From the IMG/VR virus record IMGVR_UViG_3300032304_000756, positions 1-60,310 of that record: a stretch of DNA of 60,310 nucleotides; one strand, given 5' to 3'. Origin of the DNA: a virus. Below the pieces are notes generated by a model. It worked only from the letters and a program-made list of their open reading frames with translations. It had not been told where the DNA came from and made no database searches. Below are positions 13,947 to 23,700 of this stretch, piece after piece. Positions within the stretch are counted from its first letter, which is position 1; each line of letters opens with the position of its first letter. The position numbers and the translations under genes were made by a program.

Positions 13947-15886
13947 AGAACTAAACACTCCACTAGTTTAATATCTGTATTGTCAGATGTTTCCAGTGCA
14001 ATAGCAAATACATCATTATGAGAATGTAGTGCTCCAGCAACAGCAACTCCTCCGTCAGAAGCAATCATTCTGTCGCCCTTCTTAACACGGCCTGTAACTT
14101 TGACTGGAACACGGCCTTTTAGTGCTACATAGACTCCGCCTTCTAATCCACTGTTCATCATATAAGCAGGATTTCCAGATATTACACCAATTGCACGTGA
14201 AGCAAATGTGCAGGCAGTAATTTCTTTTTCTCCACCAACCATAACAACTGTACCAACTTCGTAGTCATTGTCTGGTAGATATTTTTCTGCCAAGTCAGCA
14301 TAGTTTGCGGCTGTTGCAGTACCACTAAACACGTTTGCAGTTAAGTTGCCGGCTGCGTCGCGTCGTGCAATAGTATCTGCTGTGGATGCAGTAGCAGATG
14401 CGTAACCATTTAATAATGCGGCCGAACCTGAAATACCAATATTCCATGTTCCACTGGCATCTCCACCTGTGCGTGTCGGTACATCAAAGTTAGTTCTAGC
14501 GTTAGCGGCAGTACTTGCACCTGTACCTCCACGTGCTATACTTAATGTGCCGCCTACACCAAATTGTGCATCAACATAGTTTTTTGTTGCGGCATGATTT
14601 AAACTTGTAGGATCTCCTGCAAGTGTTAGGAACCCTGTCATTGTACTGCCGTCAATTCTAACTTTTGTACTATCTTCAATAATAATATTAGTAGTGCCGT
14701 CAAAGTTAACGCCGTTTATAGTTCGTATAGTTGCTAGTTTGGTAGCACTAGTCGCATTACCATTAAATGTATTTGCTGTTAAGTTACCAACAGCATCGCG
14801 AGCGGCAATAGTATTAACACCAGCACTAACACTTGCCACGCGATAAACACCTGCTTCAACTTGTAGCGCATTTGCATTATCTGCAATACCGTAGAAGTTG
14901 GTAGCATACACTTCTTTCCATTTTTTAAGATTGGTACCAATACTAAATGTATCGTCAACACCTGGTTCTAATTTGGTTGCATTAATAGTCAATGGATTTT
15001 TAACATCTGCACCATCGCGAACTCTAAAATAAACTCGGGGACCAGTGGTATTTTGAATAACTGGTTCTGTACCAGTTTCGATGAATACTGCCAAGTCGTT
15101 GCTATCGCCTACCGTGTAACCGGAATCGCTGAAACGAACTGTTGCTGTAAAGTTTGAACTTCCTGAACGTACATAATCACTGGCTAAGAATCCGCCGAGA
15201 CGTAGTGAGTTACTGGCGGTTCCCCAATATAGATAAGTTGGGGATCCACTTACACCAGTAGTGTCGTTTACTTCTTGTAGAGTTAGTCCCTTCTTGATCA
15301 AGTTAAATCCAACAATGATAGAATCTGGATCAGATGTATCTAATGTAAATTCTTCTCTTGAAGTAATATATACTGGGATGTCATTGATGTTGGCAATGAT
15401 AATAGAATAAGTCTGCGGAGTAGTACTGCCCACTGGCAGTCCACGCACTTGCTTGGACACCATCTGCGTTACACCAGCACCTGCACTCTGTGGTCCAATT
15501 GCTAGCCAACTATCGCCGGTTCTTACCTTGAGTTGATCTCGATTTCTATCAAACCAAAAGTCGCCGTTATTAGGATAAACAGGTTCTATTGTTGTGTATT
15601 CAGCGCCGCCTATTGCTTTCCACTGCTTCACTGCACCAACTACATCGCCTGTGTAAATTTTTATTTTTTTATTACCGCTATCGTACCATAACTGTCCACG
15701 AACTGCATTTGCAGGGCTTGTGCCGCCAGCAAAGTTTTCGAGTACATGGATAAAATTCTCGTTTTGGATTTCGCCATAGCCGGCATAGTTTTTACCGATT
15801 AATTTAATATCTAAACTTTGATTGACGGTTCCGTCTTCGATTACTGCAATCGCTGTTCCGTCCCATCGGTTTATTGTATACGCCAT
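13943..15886 (-). CDS. tail fibre protein 1 (shared N-terminal module; peptidase G2-like C-terminus)
   Basis: 647 residues. Residues 1-90 hold a module shared with the two fibre genes upstream: ITxxDG, IGKNxxxxGE, NENFxxxLENFA and a GQLWYD stretch. The middle is beta-rich, with two copies of the phrase ARRDAxGNLTANxFxGxAT (about residues 365 and 515). The C-terminal about 115 residues (from YADLAEKYLPDNDYEVGTVV) resemble the auto-cleaving or chaperone-type tail-spike ends of the peptidase G2 kind, with GVISGNPAYMMN and GRVPVKVTGRVKKGD. It probably contacts the host. It has its own late box and an AGGGG ribosome site, and is the last gene of the minus-strand block. Confidence 0.75.
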   Translation of the reverse strand: MAYTINRWDGTAIAVIEDGTVNQSLDIKLIGKNYAGYGEIQNENFIHVLENFAGGTSPANAVRGQLWYDSGNKKIKIYTGDVVGAVKQWKAIGGAEYTTIEPVYPNNGDFWFDRNRDQLKVRTGDSWLAIGPQSAGAGVTQMVSKQVRGLPVGSTTPQTYSIIIANINDIPVYITSREEFTLDTSDPDSIIVGFNLIKKGLTLQEVNDTTGVSGSPTYLYWGTASNSLRLGGFLASDYVRSGSSNFTATVRFSDSGYTVGDSNDLAVFIETGTEPVIQNTTGPRVYFRVRDGADVKNPLTINATKLEPGVDDTFSIGTNLKKWKEVYATNFYGIADNANALQVEAGVYRVASVSAGVNTIAARDAVGNLTANTFNGNATSATKLATIRTINGVNFDGTTNIIIEDSTKVRIDGSTMTGFLTLAGDPTSLNHAATKNYVDAQFGVGGTLSIARGGTGASTAANARTNFDVPTRTGGDASGTWNIGISGSAALLNGYASATASTADTIARRDAAGNLTANVFSGTATAANYADLAEKYLPDNDYEVGTVVMVGGEKEITACTFASRAIGVISGNPAYMMNSGLEGGVYVALKGRVPVKVTGRVKKGDRMIASDGGVAVAGALHSHNDVFAIALETSDNTDIKLVECLVL

Positions 15887-15908
15887 TTGTTCTAACCCCT
15901 ATATATGT

Positions 15909-15916
15909 TATTTATC
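15909..15916 (-). promoter_or_regulatory. late promoter box GATAAATA for fibre 1
   Basis: On the minus strand GATAAATA, 22 nt before the fibre 1 start. It matches the set of NNTAAATA boxes found ahead of other structural genes and the T4 late consensus except at one base. Confidence 0.6.
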
Positions 15917-15923
15917 GCTGCCA

Positions 15924-15939
15924 CAGATTTTGAAATCTG
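15924..15939 (-). terminator. small hairpin after fibre 2
   Basis: CAGATT at 15924-15929 pairs with AATCTG at 15934-15939 (6-7 bp, short loop), immediately after the stop of fibre 2 and before the late box of fibre 1. There is no T run, so it may act as an RNA end or processing signal rather than a strong terminator. Confidence 0.4.
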
Positions 15940-15940
15940 C

Positions 15941-17788
15941 TTAATAAGGTGCATTGATATCGCTCTCAAATCCCCATTGTCCTTCTTGGGGGCTTAAACC
16001 GCCGCCCATAACAAATAATTTATCCTGTCTGGTTACCGTGATTGTAACGCTAGGACCAGTAATTGTTTGTCCAACTGCAATATCGCTGACAACTGCTTGA
16101 TTTTCTGATCCGCCGGCTTTATTAACCAAAACAGTTTGGAATTCTACGCCCACTGTAGGACTGTATGTAATATTTCCAGATCCTGCCGATAGTGATGTTC
16201 CGTGTAAACGCAGTCTTGTACCATCACGAGCTACGCCCTCCGGCGATGTTATGGGATCGTAATACGGAGCAATATTGCCTAAAATTGCCGCAATTTGATT
16301 ATTTGACAATCCTGTTATGTCCATACTCATAGAAATACCACGGTCAAACACTCGAGCATCTGTGTAACCTTTAGTGGCAGCATCTTGCTCATCTACTGGA
16401 TCTGCTAGGTCAACTACTCGCTTACTGCTTAACGCAACATTGTTGGCTGGGTTTAAAATCAAGTTCGAAGCCGCTGTGCTGATTGTTGTATTGTTAATGA
16501 ATGTAGAATTGTCAACGTTGAGTAACTGTAATGCACCCAATGTTTGTAAACTGGAATTTATTACGCCAGCACCCAATGTGTCTGTGGTTAGCACACTCAC
16601 GTTATTAATTCTATAAGCATTGCCTGTTGATAGATTCCAATTGATGTTAGAACTCCAACTTGTGTTGGCTACATCGTATAATATAGTTTTTTGAGTAGTG
16701 CCTTCTAAGATAATTCCGCCGCCGTCTGCGGCTGCATCTGTAGGAGTGCTTGGTGTTTTTCCAAGTATTATGTTCTTATCTTCTATTTCAAGAACTGTGG
16801 TGTTCAACGTAACAGTGTCGCCGCCAACAAATAAATCTCCTGCTATTCTGACATTACCATTAACGTCCAATGTTGCAGAGGGTAATTCTCGAAAAATACC
16901 AACTCTAGTATTAATTGCATCAATGGTGATTGCTTCAATTGTGCCCGTTGGTGATTTAATTTTTATACCAATATCCTGACCTGTAAGTTTATGTTCAATG
17001 GTAAACTTTCCGCCATCAATTTTTAAGTCCACATCTTCTGATGAACCGATAATTAAACCTGTATCTGATTGCAGTGTCAGACTTCCAACAATAACCTGAT
17101 CTTCGTCGTTGTACACAATTTGTTCTGCAGATTTTAAATCGCCTGTGGCTGTTAAAATATTTTCAGCACGAGTAACAACAGCGTCAAACTTCATGTCTGG
17201 GAGAGAGCCTGCATTGAATCCAACTTGTATATCTTTGATTGCATCGTCATACCCAACTATCGGTTGTGCTGGCGTAAATGCATCTCTGCTGAATAGTCCC
17301 AATAGCGTACTAGCAACATATAGTTTTGCAACAGAGTGACCTCTGTTAAAATTATCCAACACAGTTTCAACTACAAACCCTGTAGTGCCTTGAATATTGT
17401 TGTATATTGGTCCTGCTAGTGTTAAGTCTGTGCCGTCATAGAACCACAACTGATTTGTTTCGTTGTTGATCCATAAGTCGCCCGCAACTAAATTGGTAGG
17501 AGTTCTATTTCCAACAACAGGACCACCAGCCGCTCTAAAATCGCTGCCGTCATAAACATTTAATCTTCCGCTGCCTGTGTCATACCATAACTGTCCTTTA
17601 AGAGCAGATTCGGGTGCGCTGGAACTAGCAAAATTTTCTAATAACTTTACTAAATTTTCATTATACGATTCACCAAATGATGTGACGTTTTTGCCTATCA
17701 ACGTTAAAGATGTTGTATTGGTATCGAACGTACCGTCTGGTAAGTCAACTAATTGATTGCCGTCTGTTTTGTTAATTCTATATGTCAT
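15941..17788 (-). CDS. tail fibre protein 2 (shared N-terminal module)
   Basis: 615 residues. The N-terminus carries the shared fibre module (IGKNVTSFGESYNENLVKLLENFA, then KGQLWYDTGSGRL), followed by a second copy of the short unit GDLWINNETNQLWFYDG. Residues about 315-400 contain TVTLNTTVLEIEDKNIILGK and GGGIILEG, which match the same region in the gene at 59261 (TTSIQTANVEIEDKIILLNK). The rest is beta-rich. It is coupled upstream to fibre 3 by an ATGA overlap at 17785-17788. Likely a fibre or fibre connector; the receptor is not knowable here. Confidence 0.72.
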   Translation of the reverse strand: MTYRINKTDGNQLVDLPDGTFDTNTTSLTLIGKNVTSFGESYNENLVKLLENFASSSAPESALKGQLWYDTGSGRLNVYDGSDFRAAGGPVVGNRTPTNLVAGDLWINNETNQLWFYDGTDLTLAGPIYNNIQGTTGFVVETVLDNFNRGHSVAKLYVASTLLGLFSRDAFTPAQPIVGYDDAIKDIQVGFNAGSLPDMKFDAVVTRAENILTATGDLKSAEQIVYNDEDQVIVGSLTLQSDTGLIIGSSEDVDLKIDGGKFTIEHKLTGQDIGIKIKSPTGTIEAITIDAINTRVGIFRELPSATLDVNGNVRIAGDLFVGGDTVTLNTTVLEIEDKNIILGKTPSTPTDAAADGGGIILEGTTQKTILYDVANTSWSSNINWNLSTGNAYRINNVSVLTTDTLGAGVINSSLQTLGALQLLNVDNSTFINNTTISTAASNLILNPANNVALSSKRVVDLADPVDEQDAATKGYTDARVFDRGISMSMDITGLSNNQIAAILGNIAPYYDPITSPEGVARDGTRLRLHGTSLSAGSGNITYSPTVGVEFQTVLVNKAGGSENQAVVSDIAVGQTITGPSVTITVTRQDKLFVMGGGLSPQEGQWGFESDINAPY

Positions 17789-20097
17789 AGTACGTTTCGT
17801 CCAGTATTAATGATGTAGTTTAATGTTAGATACGGATTCATAACATTAAATTGTGATTGAATAGAAACACCGCCGGCTGTTTTTGGATAATCTAAAATGC
17901 CGCCCGAGTCTGCCATGTATTGACCTCTTGCTGTAGTAGTTGACCCTTCTCCGCTAATAGCGTTATTGTCCGATGGATCACCTGGCACGTTTCTAAACGC
18001 ATAATATTTGTTTTCGTCATCGCCGATCAAATCGTGTACGTGATCTGGTATTTCATTGGTTGCGATAAGTTTCTTCTCAACTCCACTGCCTTGTCCTACT
18101 ATATCCGCTGCCGCATCTGTAACTCTATTTGCGGCGCCGCCGCTTGTGGAAATTAGATCTGTAGGATCAAGTTTGCTCGGTACAGTAATACCGTTATTCA
18201 TATTATCCCTTGCCAGTGGCATTCTGCCGCGCATATCAGGAAGTTTAAATGTACCCAATCCTTCCAATGTAGTGATGTCACCAAACTGGTAGGCAATAAT
18301 ATCAAACAATTCTGGATAGGCGGAAACTAAAACTTCTGAGCCATCGCAGAATAACCAACCTTCGGGTGCTGTTAATCCAGCAAATGGTAATACTACACCG
18401 CAAGGTGTTACTGGTATTGCTTGCCACAGACTTTGTTTTGTAATCTTTTTAAGACCTTCTGCGCCGCGCTGTACAACAAACTCATCGCCTTCTGCAATAG
18501 CAGTAACTTCAGGTTTGTCTGCAATAAACGATTCGCTTAACTGTGTAAAAAATCGTTTTCTGTTGCCGCTTAAACCAAATCTTGATACTGCGCCTGCTGA
18601 TGTTTGTGGTCCAGTTTGTGTGCTGGCATACTTAACATAAGTAAGACCGCCATCAGTAACTGTGTAAGTTCCCCTGTACCCTGTTGGAGCAATACCAGAA
18701 ACTACAATAGTAGACCCTGTTGGATACGGTGCAACTATTTGTGCCACAAACGTTAATGTTGCTTCTGTACCATTGCCCGAGGCAGTAAGTGTATTAAGGG
18801 TAGGCGTGCCTGTTTGCCCGTCAAATTCAACTTCGTTGGAAGTAACATCGCCGTCTAAATCAAAGATAGTTGGTGAAGCAAGTTTTGTAGATGAGCCGCT
18901 GGCATTTCCAGTCAATGATCCAAATACGTTACCATAAAATTCTCCGTCAAATCTCGAACTCCATATACGTTGAAACTTTTTGTCTACTGTTCCAATGTCT
19001 GCACCTAAATTTACATCTGGTAGGATAACGCCCGCTACTGTTACTGTGTTTGTGTTGTCGGTTCCAAACGACACGTTGCCTGCAATGTCTAGTGCGCCGG
19101 CAACTGTTAGACTAGAACCAAAGGTAGCACTGCCGTCAGCAGTAATGTTGCCGGATGCATTAAAGTCGCCTCCCACATCTAAGTCAGTTTGTGGGTTAAT
19201 ATTATTAATACCAACTCGCTCTGAGCTGTCAATACGCATGACTGTACGGATAGCACCGTTATTATTCATACGAATATCTAAGTTACTACCAGATGTTTTA
19301 TGAAAGATTACGCCTGCGGCACCGTCAATACTTAAATTTAACTGAGTATCTTCACCTACTGCTAATCCTGCGGCATTTCTAATGTTAATAGGAAATGTTG
19401 TGTTACTGGTTGCATCACCTCGTAGGAAGTTTGATGCAGACACTGTGGTTGAGCCAACTAATAAAGCCGCGGCCTTTTCAGCAGTGCCCCAGTAAGTATT
19501 ATAATTACTGTTTAAATTGACACCTGCTTTGATTACTTGAAAACCTGTAATCAACGTCTTTGGTGTAAATGCTGTTTTACTAATAATACAAACACGCTCG
19601 CCGTTGATGTAGTTTGAAACAACAGGTTGAGCATTACTTAATGTATCTTCGATGAATTCTGGTTCTGCACCAGTACGAGCACCTTCACTGAATCTTGGGC
19701 CAACTAATATCCAACCTGAACCAGTGTATAGATATAACTGTTGTGTGTCAGTGTTTACCCATAAGTCGCCAGGTAAACTTGTTGCTAGTTCTGGTTCAGC
19801 GTTGCCTTTCTTTAGACCGCCCGCACTGGACCAACTGGTGCCGTCCCAAACTTTGAGTTGGTTAACACCTGTGGTATTATCATACCACAATTGACCTTCT
19901 ACTGGATTAAGTGGTGCGCTATCGTTGGCAAAGTTCTCTAATAGATGTAAAAAGTTTTCAGCAATAATTGTACCATAACCAGTAACGTTACGACCTGGAA
20001 ATTGTAACGATGTTGCATCATTAATGGTGTTATCTTCTACCGTTAATGCTGGTTTATCTAAATTTGTTGAATCTGTATATCTAACTTGGTATGACAT
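17785..20097 (-). CDS. tail fibre protein 3 with tail-collar domain
   Basis: 770 residues. It has the shared N-terminal module (GRNVTGYGTIIAENFLHLLENFA, then EGQLWYDNTTG and GDLWVNTDTQQLYLYTGSGW). The middle is beta-rich with repeated TNTVTVAG/GNVSFG-type strands. From about residue 565 a phage tail-collar domain is clear: PFAGLTAPEGWLFCDG, then LPDMRGRMPLARDN and, near 680, HVHDLIGDD. Such domains occur at the C-terminus of short tail fibres (T4 gp12 type), where a HxH site binds metal. It stands at the head of the three-gene fibre run, one ribosome site after the 20100 gene. Confidence 0.8.
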   Translation of the reverse strand: MSYQVRYTDSTNLDKPALTVEDNTINDATSLQFPGRNVTGYGTIIAENFLHLLENFANDSAPLNPVEGQLWYDNTTGVNQLKVWDGTSWSSAGGLKKGNAEPELATSLPGDLWVNTDTQQLYLYTGSGWILVGPRFSEGARTGAEPEFIEDTLSNAQPVVSNYINGERVCIISKTAFTPKTLITGFQVIKAGVNLNSNYNTYWGTAEKAAALLVGSTTVSASNFLRGDATSNTTFPINIRNAAGLAVGEDTQLNLSIDGAAGVIFHKTSGSNLDIRMNNNGAIRTVMRIDSSERVGINNINPQTDLDVGGDFNASGNITADGSATFGSSLTVAGALDIAGNVSFGTDNTNTVTVAGVILPDVNLGADIGTVDKKFQRIWSSRFDGEFYGNVFGSLTGNASGSSTKLASPTIFDLDGDVTSNEVEFDGQTGTPTLNTLTASGNGTEATLTFVAQIVAPYPTGSTIVVSGIAPTGYRGTYTVTDGGLTYVKYASTQTGPQTSAGAVSRFGLSGNRKRFFTQLSESFIADKPEVTAIAEGDEFVVQRGAEGLKKITKQSLWQAIPVTPCGVVLPFAGLTAPEGWLFCDGSEVLVSAYPELFDIIAYQFGDITTLEGLGTFKLPDMRGRMPLARDNMNNGITVPSKLDPTDLISTSGGAANRVTDAAADIVGQGSGVEKKLIATNEIPDHVHDLIGDDENKYYAFRNVPGDPSDNNAISGEGSTTTARGQYMADSGGILDYPKTAGGVSIQSQFNVMNPYLTLNYIINTGRNVL

Positions 20098-20099
20098 AA

Positions 20100-20714
20100 T
20101 TAAGCCTCATTAAAACCGGTTAAGCTCTGTACTCGAACTGTGTAGTCGATTTGAATTAAGCGGTTTAAACTTTTTTGTACAGGGTGGAAAATAACGTGTG
20201 TCAGTAGTCGACCTGTTCCAGCAGAGTCGAAACCTCTTAAACCTAGCTCATCAAACACATACTCTCCATCAGTATATGTGGCGTTGTCAAACGCATCCTG
20301 GTTGCTGGGCTCGCCGTAATCTAATAAACAAGTGATAAGAATATCTGTGTAATTTGTACCAGTAACATGACGAGTTTCTATCTTGTTTCTTGTCGGATCT
20401 AAGTTATTTGTGCTTCTATCGTCTACTACTTTGATGTATGTTTCATTGTAAAGACTGGCATTGGATCCTGTGCTGTTAGGGGTTAGGTATGTAATAACTC
20501 CGGTAGGGTCAACTGATGTGCCGCCGTTACCGAATACCATTTCATATATAAACCCCTTGCCAGCATTTGCTAAACTTTCTGCTAGAGATATACTCATATT
20601 TTCATAATGAATAGCGTTTTTCTTATCAATAAAAACTTCCTTAGTAGTTGGGTCAAATATCTTGATATGCCCTTGTACTCGGATTCCTGAATTTTCGTTT
20701 GGTTTTGTTGTCAT
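20100..20714 (-). CDS. putative baseplate/structural protein (position of gene 8)
   Basis: 204 residues. N-terminus NENSGIRVQGHIKIFDPTTKEVF and the helix HYENMSISLAESLANAGKG are typical of a conserved structural protein in T4-like marine phages, as far as I recall. No enzymatic motif. Its place between the giant wedge-like protein and the fibre genes corresponds to T4 genes 8-9, but sequence similarity to those is not visible to me. It is headed by a late box at 20736-20743. Confidence 0.6.
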   Translation of the reverse strand: MTTKPNENSGIRVQGHIKIFDPTTKEVFIDKKNAIHYENMSISLAESLANAGKGFIYEMVFGNGGTSVDPTGVITYLTPNSTGSNASLYNETYIKVVDDRSTNNLDPTRNKIETRHVTGTNYTDILITCLLDYGEPSNQDAFDNATYTDGEYVFDELGLRGFDSAGTGRLLTHVIFHPVQKSLNRLIQIDYTVRVQSLTGFNEA

Positions 20715-20735
20715 GTTAAAGTCACCTGTATTCTA

Positions 20736-20743
20736 TATTTATC
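20736..20743 (-). promoter_or_regulatory. late promoter box GATAAATA before the 20714 gene
   Basis: Minus-strand GATAAATA followed by TAG, 21 nt before the start at 20714. It overlaps the stop codon of the giant gene. Confidence 0.55.
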
Positions 20744-23700
20744 GAGGCAGATTCGCAGTCTTTGCACGAACGAATTTTGCTTGGTCTGATTGTGAATCCA
20801 CAAGGCTTTGCCCTTGTGCTACCCACGCTTGTCCTACTTTCTTTTGCACAATTACTTTTGCACCGTTTTTTGGTGGTTCTGTTAAACGCACATAAGCACC
20901 CACATTTTTGTTTACCGCAAATTCTGCTTGTAACTGTTTGTCGCCACTTGGGCTATCTGGTCCAATACTTTCGTCCCACACCGCAGTTGGTGTTTTACGT
21001 AGGCGTTGTCCAGCAACAAATACTTCAATATCTAATCCTTCCCAGTATTCTAATGGAATACTTGTGTAGTCTAGTACAGTTCCTGTGCCAGATCCAATGG
21101 CTGTGGCAATAAATTCTGTGCCAATAGTATTAGAGCTTGCACCAATACTCATATAATCAGTAGTTCCTACAGTATTGACTTTGTAGCCTCTGCCCACTTG
21201 AATATTTGCTACACTGATTTCAGCAGTTTCTTTGTACCATGGGCCAGTTTCTGCCGGGTTCCGTGTAGTTGCAGTATTAACTATTGGACTGAACGGTAAT
21301 AAGATTTGCACATATCTAATAGCCGCAGGTTGTACATAACTGGTCTGAGCCACTGTGACTGGACCAACACTAAATGATGGATTTAAAATTACTAAATCAT
21401 ACGCACCAACTACTTCTGCTTGGCTGATAAATGTTAGTGTTGTACTACTTACATAGGTAGTGTTGCACTTGGCTTTCATATGTGAACCAATCATTTCGCC
21501 TGTGCTTACAGATAATGCGGCTGGACTGCCGCCTTTGGTTTCGCTTACTGTAATATAATACTCGTCTGTGACGGTATCTTGCCCCACAGTCAATATGTAG
21601 TAAGAAAGTTGCGAATCGATACCGCCAAATACTGCGCCACTGAACACTATTTCTTTGCCCACAAACAATCTATCAATTGAACTAACAATTATTTCATTTG
21701 CTGAATTAATTTCAGTGGCAACAAATGTGGTCAGTACTGTTGGATCTCCTACTATAACTTCAACTTTATCTGTAAAACCTGTTCCTTTAACAGTGACTAC
21801 TTGTCCACCCAATGGGAACGCCGTAGTGTTATTAAAATTATACTTGACAGAAGATACACTCATACCAAAACTATTGTTATAAATTTCAGAAGCCTGTGTA
21901 TAGCCACCCGCTACAAGCACAACAGTTTCTGTTTCATCTTTATAAGGAATACTTTGATTTGTACTTGCATCAAGTACCGCTGTGCCTGCCAAGTGTGTTT
22001 CTGGAACGCCTGTGCCTAAAGTTCCTCTGCGTAGGAATCTTAATGTATTTCCATCTTTTTCAAGATATTCAATACGTTCTCTGTCAATGAATACAATACC
22101 TGCTTGATTTTGACTGCGTAGTGGTTCTACTAATCCGCTGGCATCTTCCAACACAATGCCGGTGTCGTAGTAATTTAGCGGCTGAGCCAATATTCCGGTT
22201 GCGGCTGCATCTAATCTCTTATAGAATGTTCTATTCAACATGTCTTTGAATATTCTATATCCAAACGGACGGCCTGTGGTAACATTGCTACTAAACACAA
22301 TAACGTCAACCACATCAGTTGTTAATAGTTTTTTGTTTTTGTCAATTTGTACGTATGTTAGATTATCTTCTAAAATGTAATCAATTTCAGGCGTTAATAA
22401 CTCTCCGTTTAGTGCAATCCATATGTACTGCGCACCCAACGCTGAATTTCTAAGTTGAATACGTCCTGCTAGTAATTGATTTAATCTATAATAATCAGTT
22501 GTTCCCACGGTCACTGTACTTGCAGTGGTGACATAGTCATTGTTACGCTCGATATCTAAAATATCGTGGTTGGTAAATGTAGTAACTGTGAATTTTTCAT
22601 TTGCTGAATAACTATCGAACAATCTTAATTGGACTCCCGTTGAGTCTTCTTCTATAGAGTACTCAGCATTTTCTAAAATTACCAACGCTACCTTATCACC
22701 AACCTTGGCGACGCCGCGTTTAATTGTCAATTGATTGCCAGATGATTTCCAGGTAAATTGTCTAGAAATACCTAACTCTACGCCGTTTAAGTAAACTTTA
22801 ACTTTGTTCGTATCAATTGTGTTGATAGCATAATCTACTGTGCTCACAGAGTAAGTACGGACAGTTCCGACAACATCAAAATAAATTGTATCCGCCGGGC
22901 GCAGAATCTTTCCTGCATATTCAACCAGTACATTATTATCAAACGGATTCAAGTTACCTGGAGTGTTATCTAAACTATAGATCTGGCTGGTCCCATCGTA
23001 TACTACTGTTTCTGTAGTAACCCTACTAACTGTGTTTAATGCAGAGCTGATAATTGTGTAGTCAATAATTGCTGTGTTGGCCGGAGGTGTGTCAAATCTA
23101 ATACCAATATTTCCAATTTCACTATATGTATTGTCAGTTACAAATGTAGTCACAGTTGCTGGCACTCCATTAACTGTTACTAGTGCAGAGTAGTCTCCAC
23201 TCCAACGAGCAACAGTAACAAATTCGTCTGATACTCCGTCTCCCGTAAATGCGTCTGAGTCTAAAACACTAGTACCGTTTTTACTCATTGATGTAACTAC
23301 AACTTCACTGCCCACTGGTAAGTTGGTTGGGAATACAATTTTTTGTAATGCATAGTTTAGTGTGTAATCAACATCTTGTTCTTTTATTAAGCCATTTAAT
23401 TTAACAAATGCCGCTTGTGTGCTGTTTGGACGTTGACCGATTAAGAATTCATTTTCTGGTTCTGTTGTTATGTAATGTCTTGTGACAATAATCGGTGTTC
23501 CATCTTCTACTGTATGATACACTGTAATTGCCACCGAGTCTACGACTTGTCCAGTTACTACTTCTTCTGGAGCATGACTGGTTGTAGCAGTAACAAAATT
23601 GTCACCGTCTAAGGTAATATCCTCTGCACGAATGCCTCTGGCTGTCGAGTATGTGAAGTCGCCGCCAGTGATTTCAGAATCCAGATATTGTTGATTTGGT

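Noticed and set aside
20762-21112. Long plus-strand frames opposite the giant gene
   Set aside because: The giant minus-strand frame is continuous with baseplate-like content. The opposite frames lack motifs and ribosome sites.
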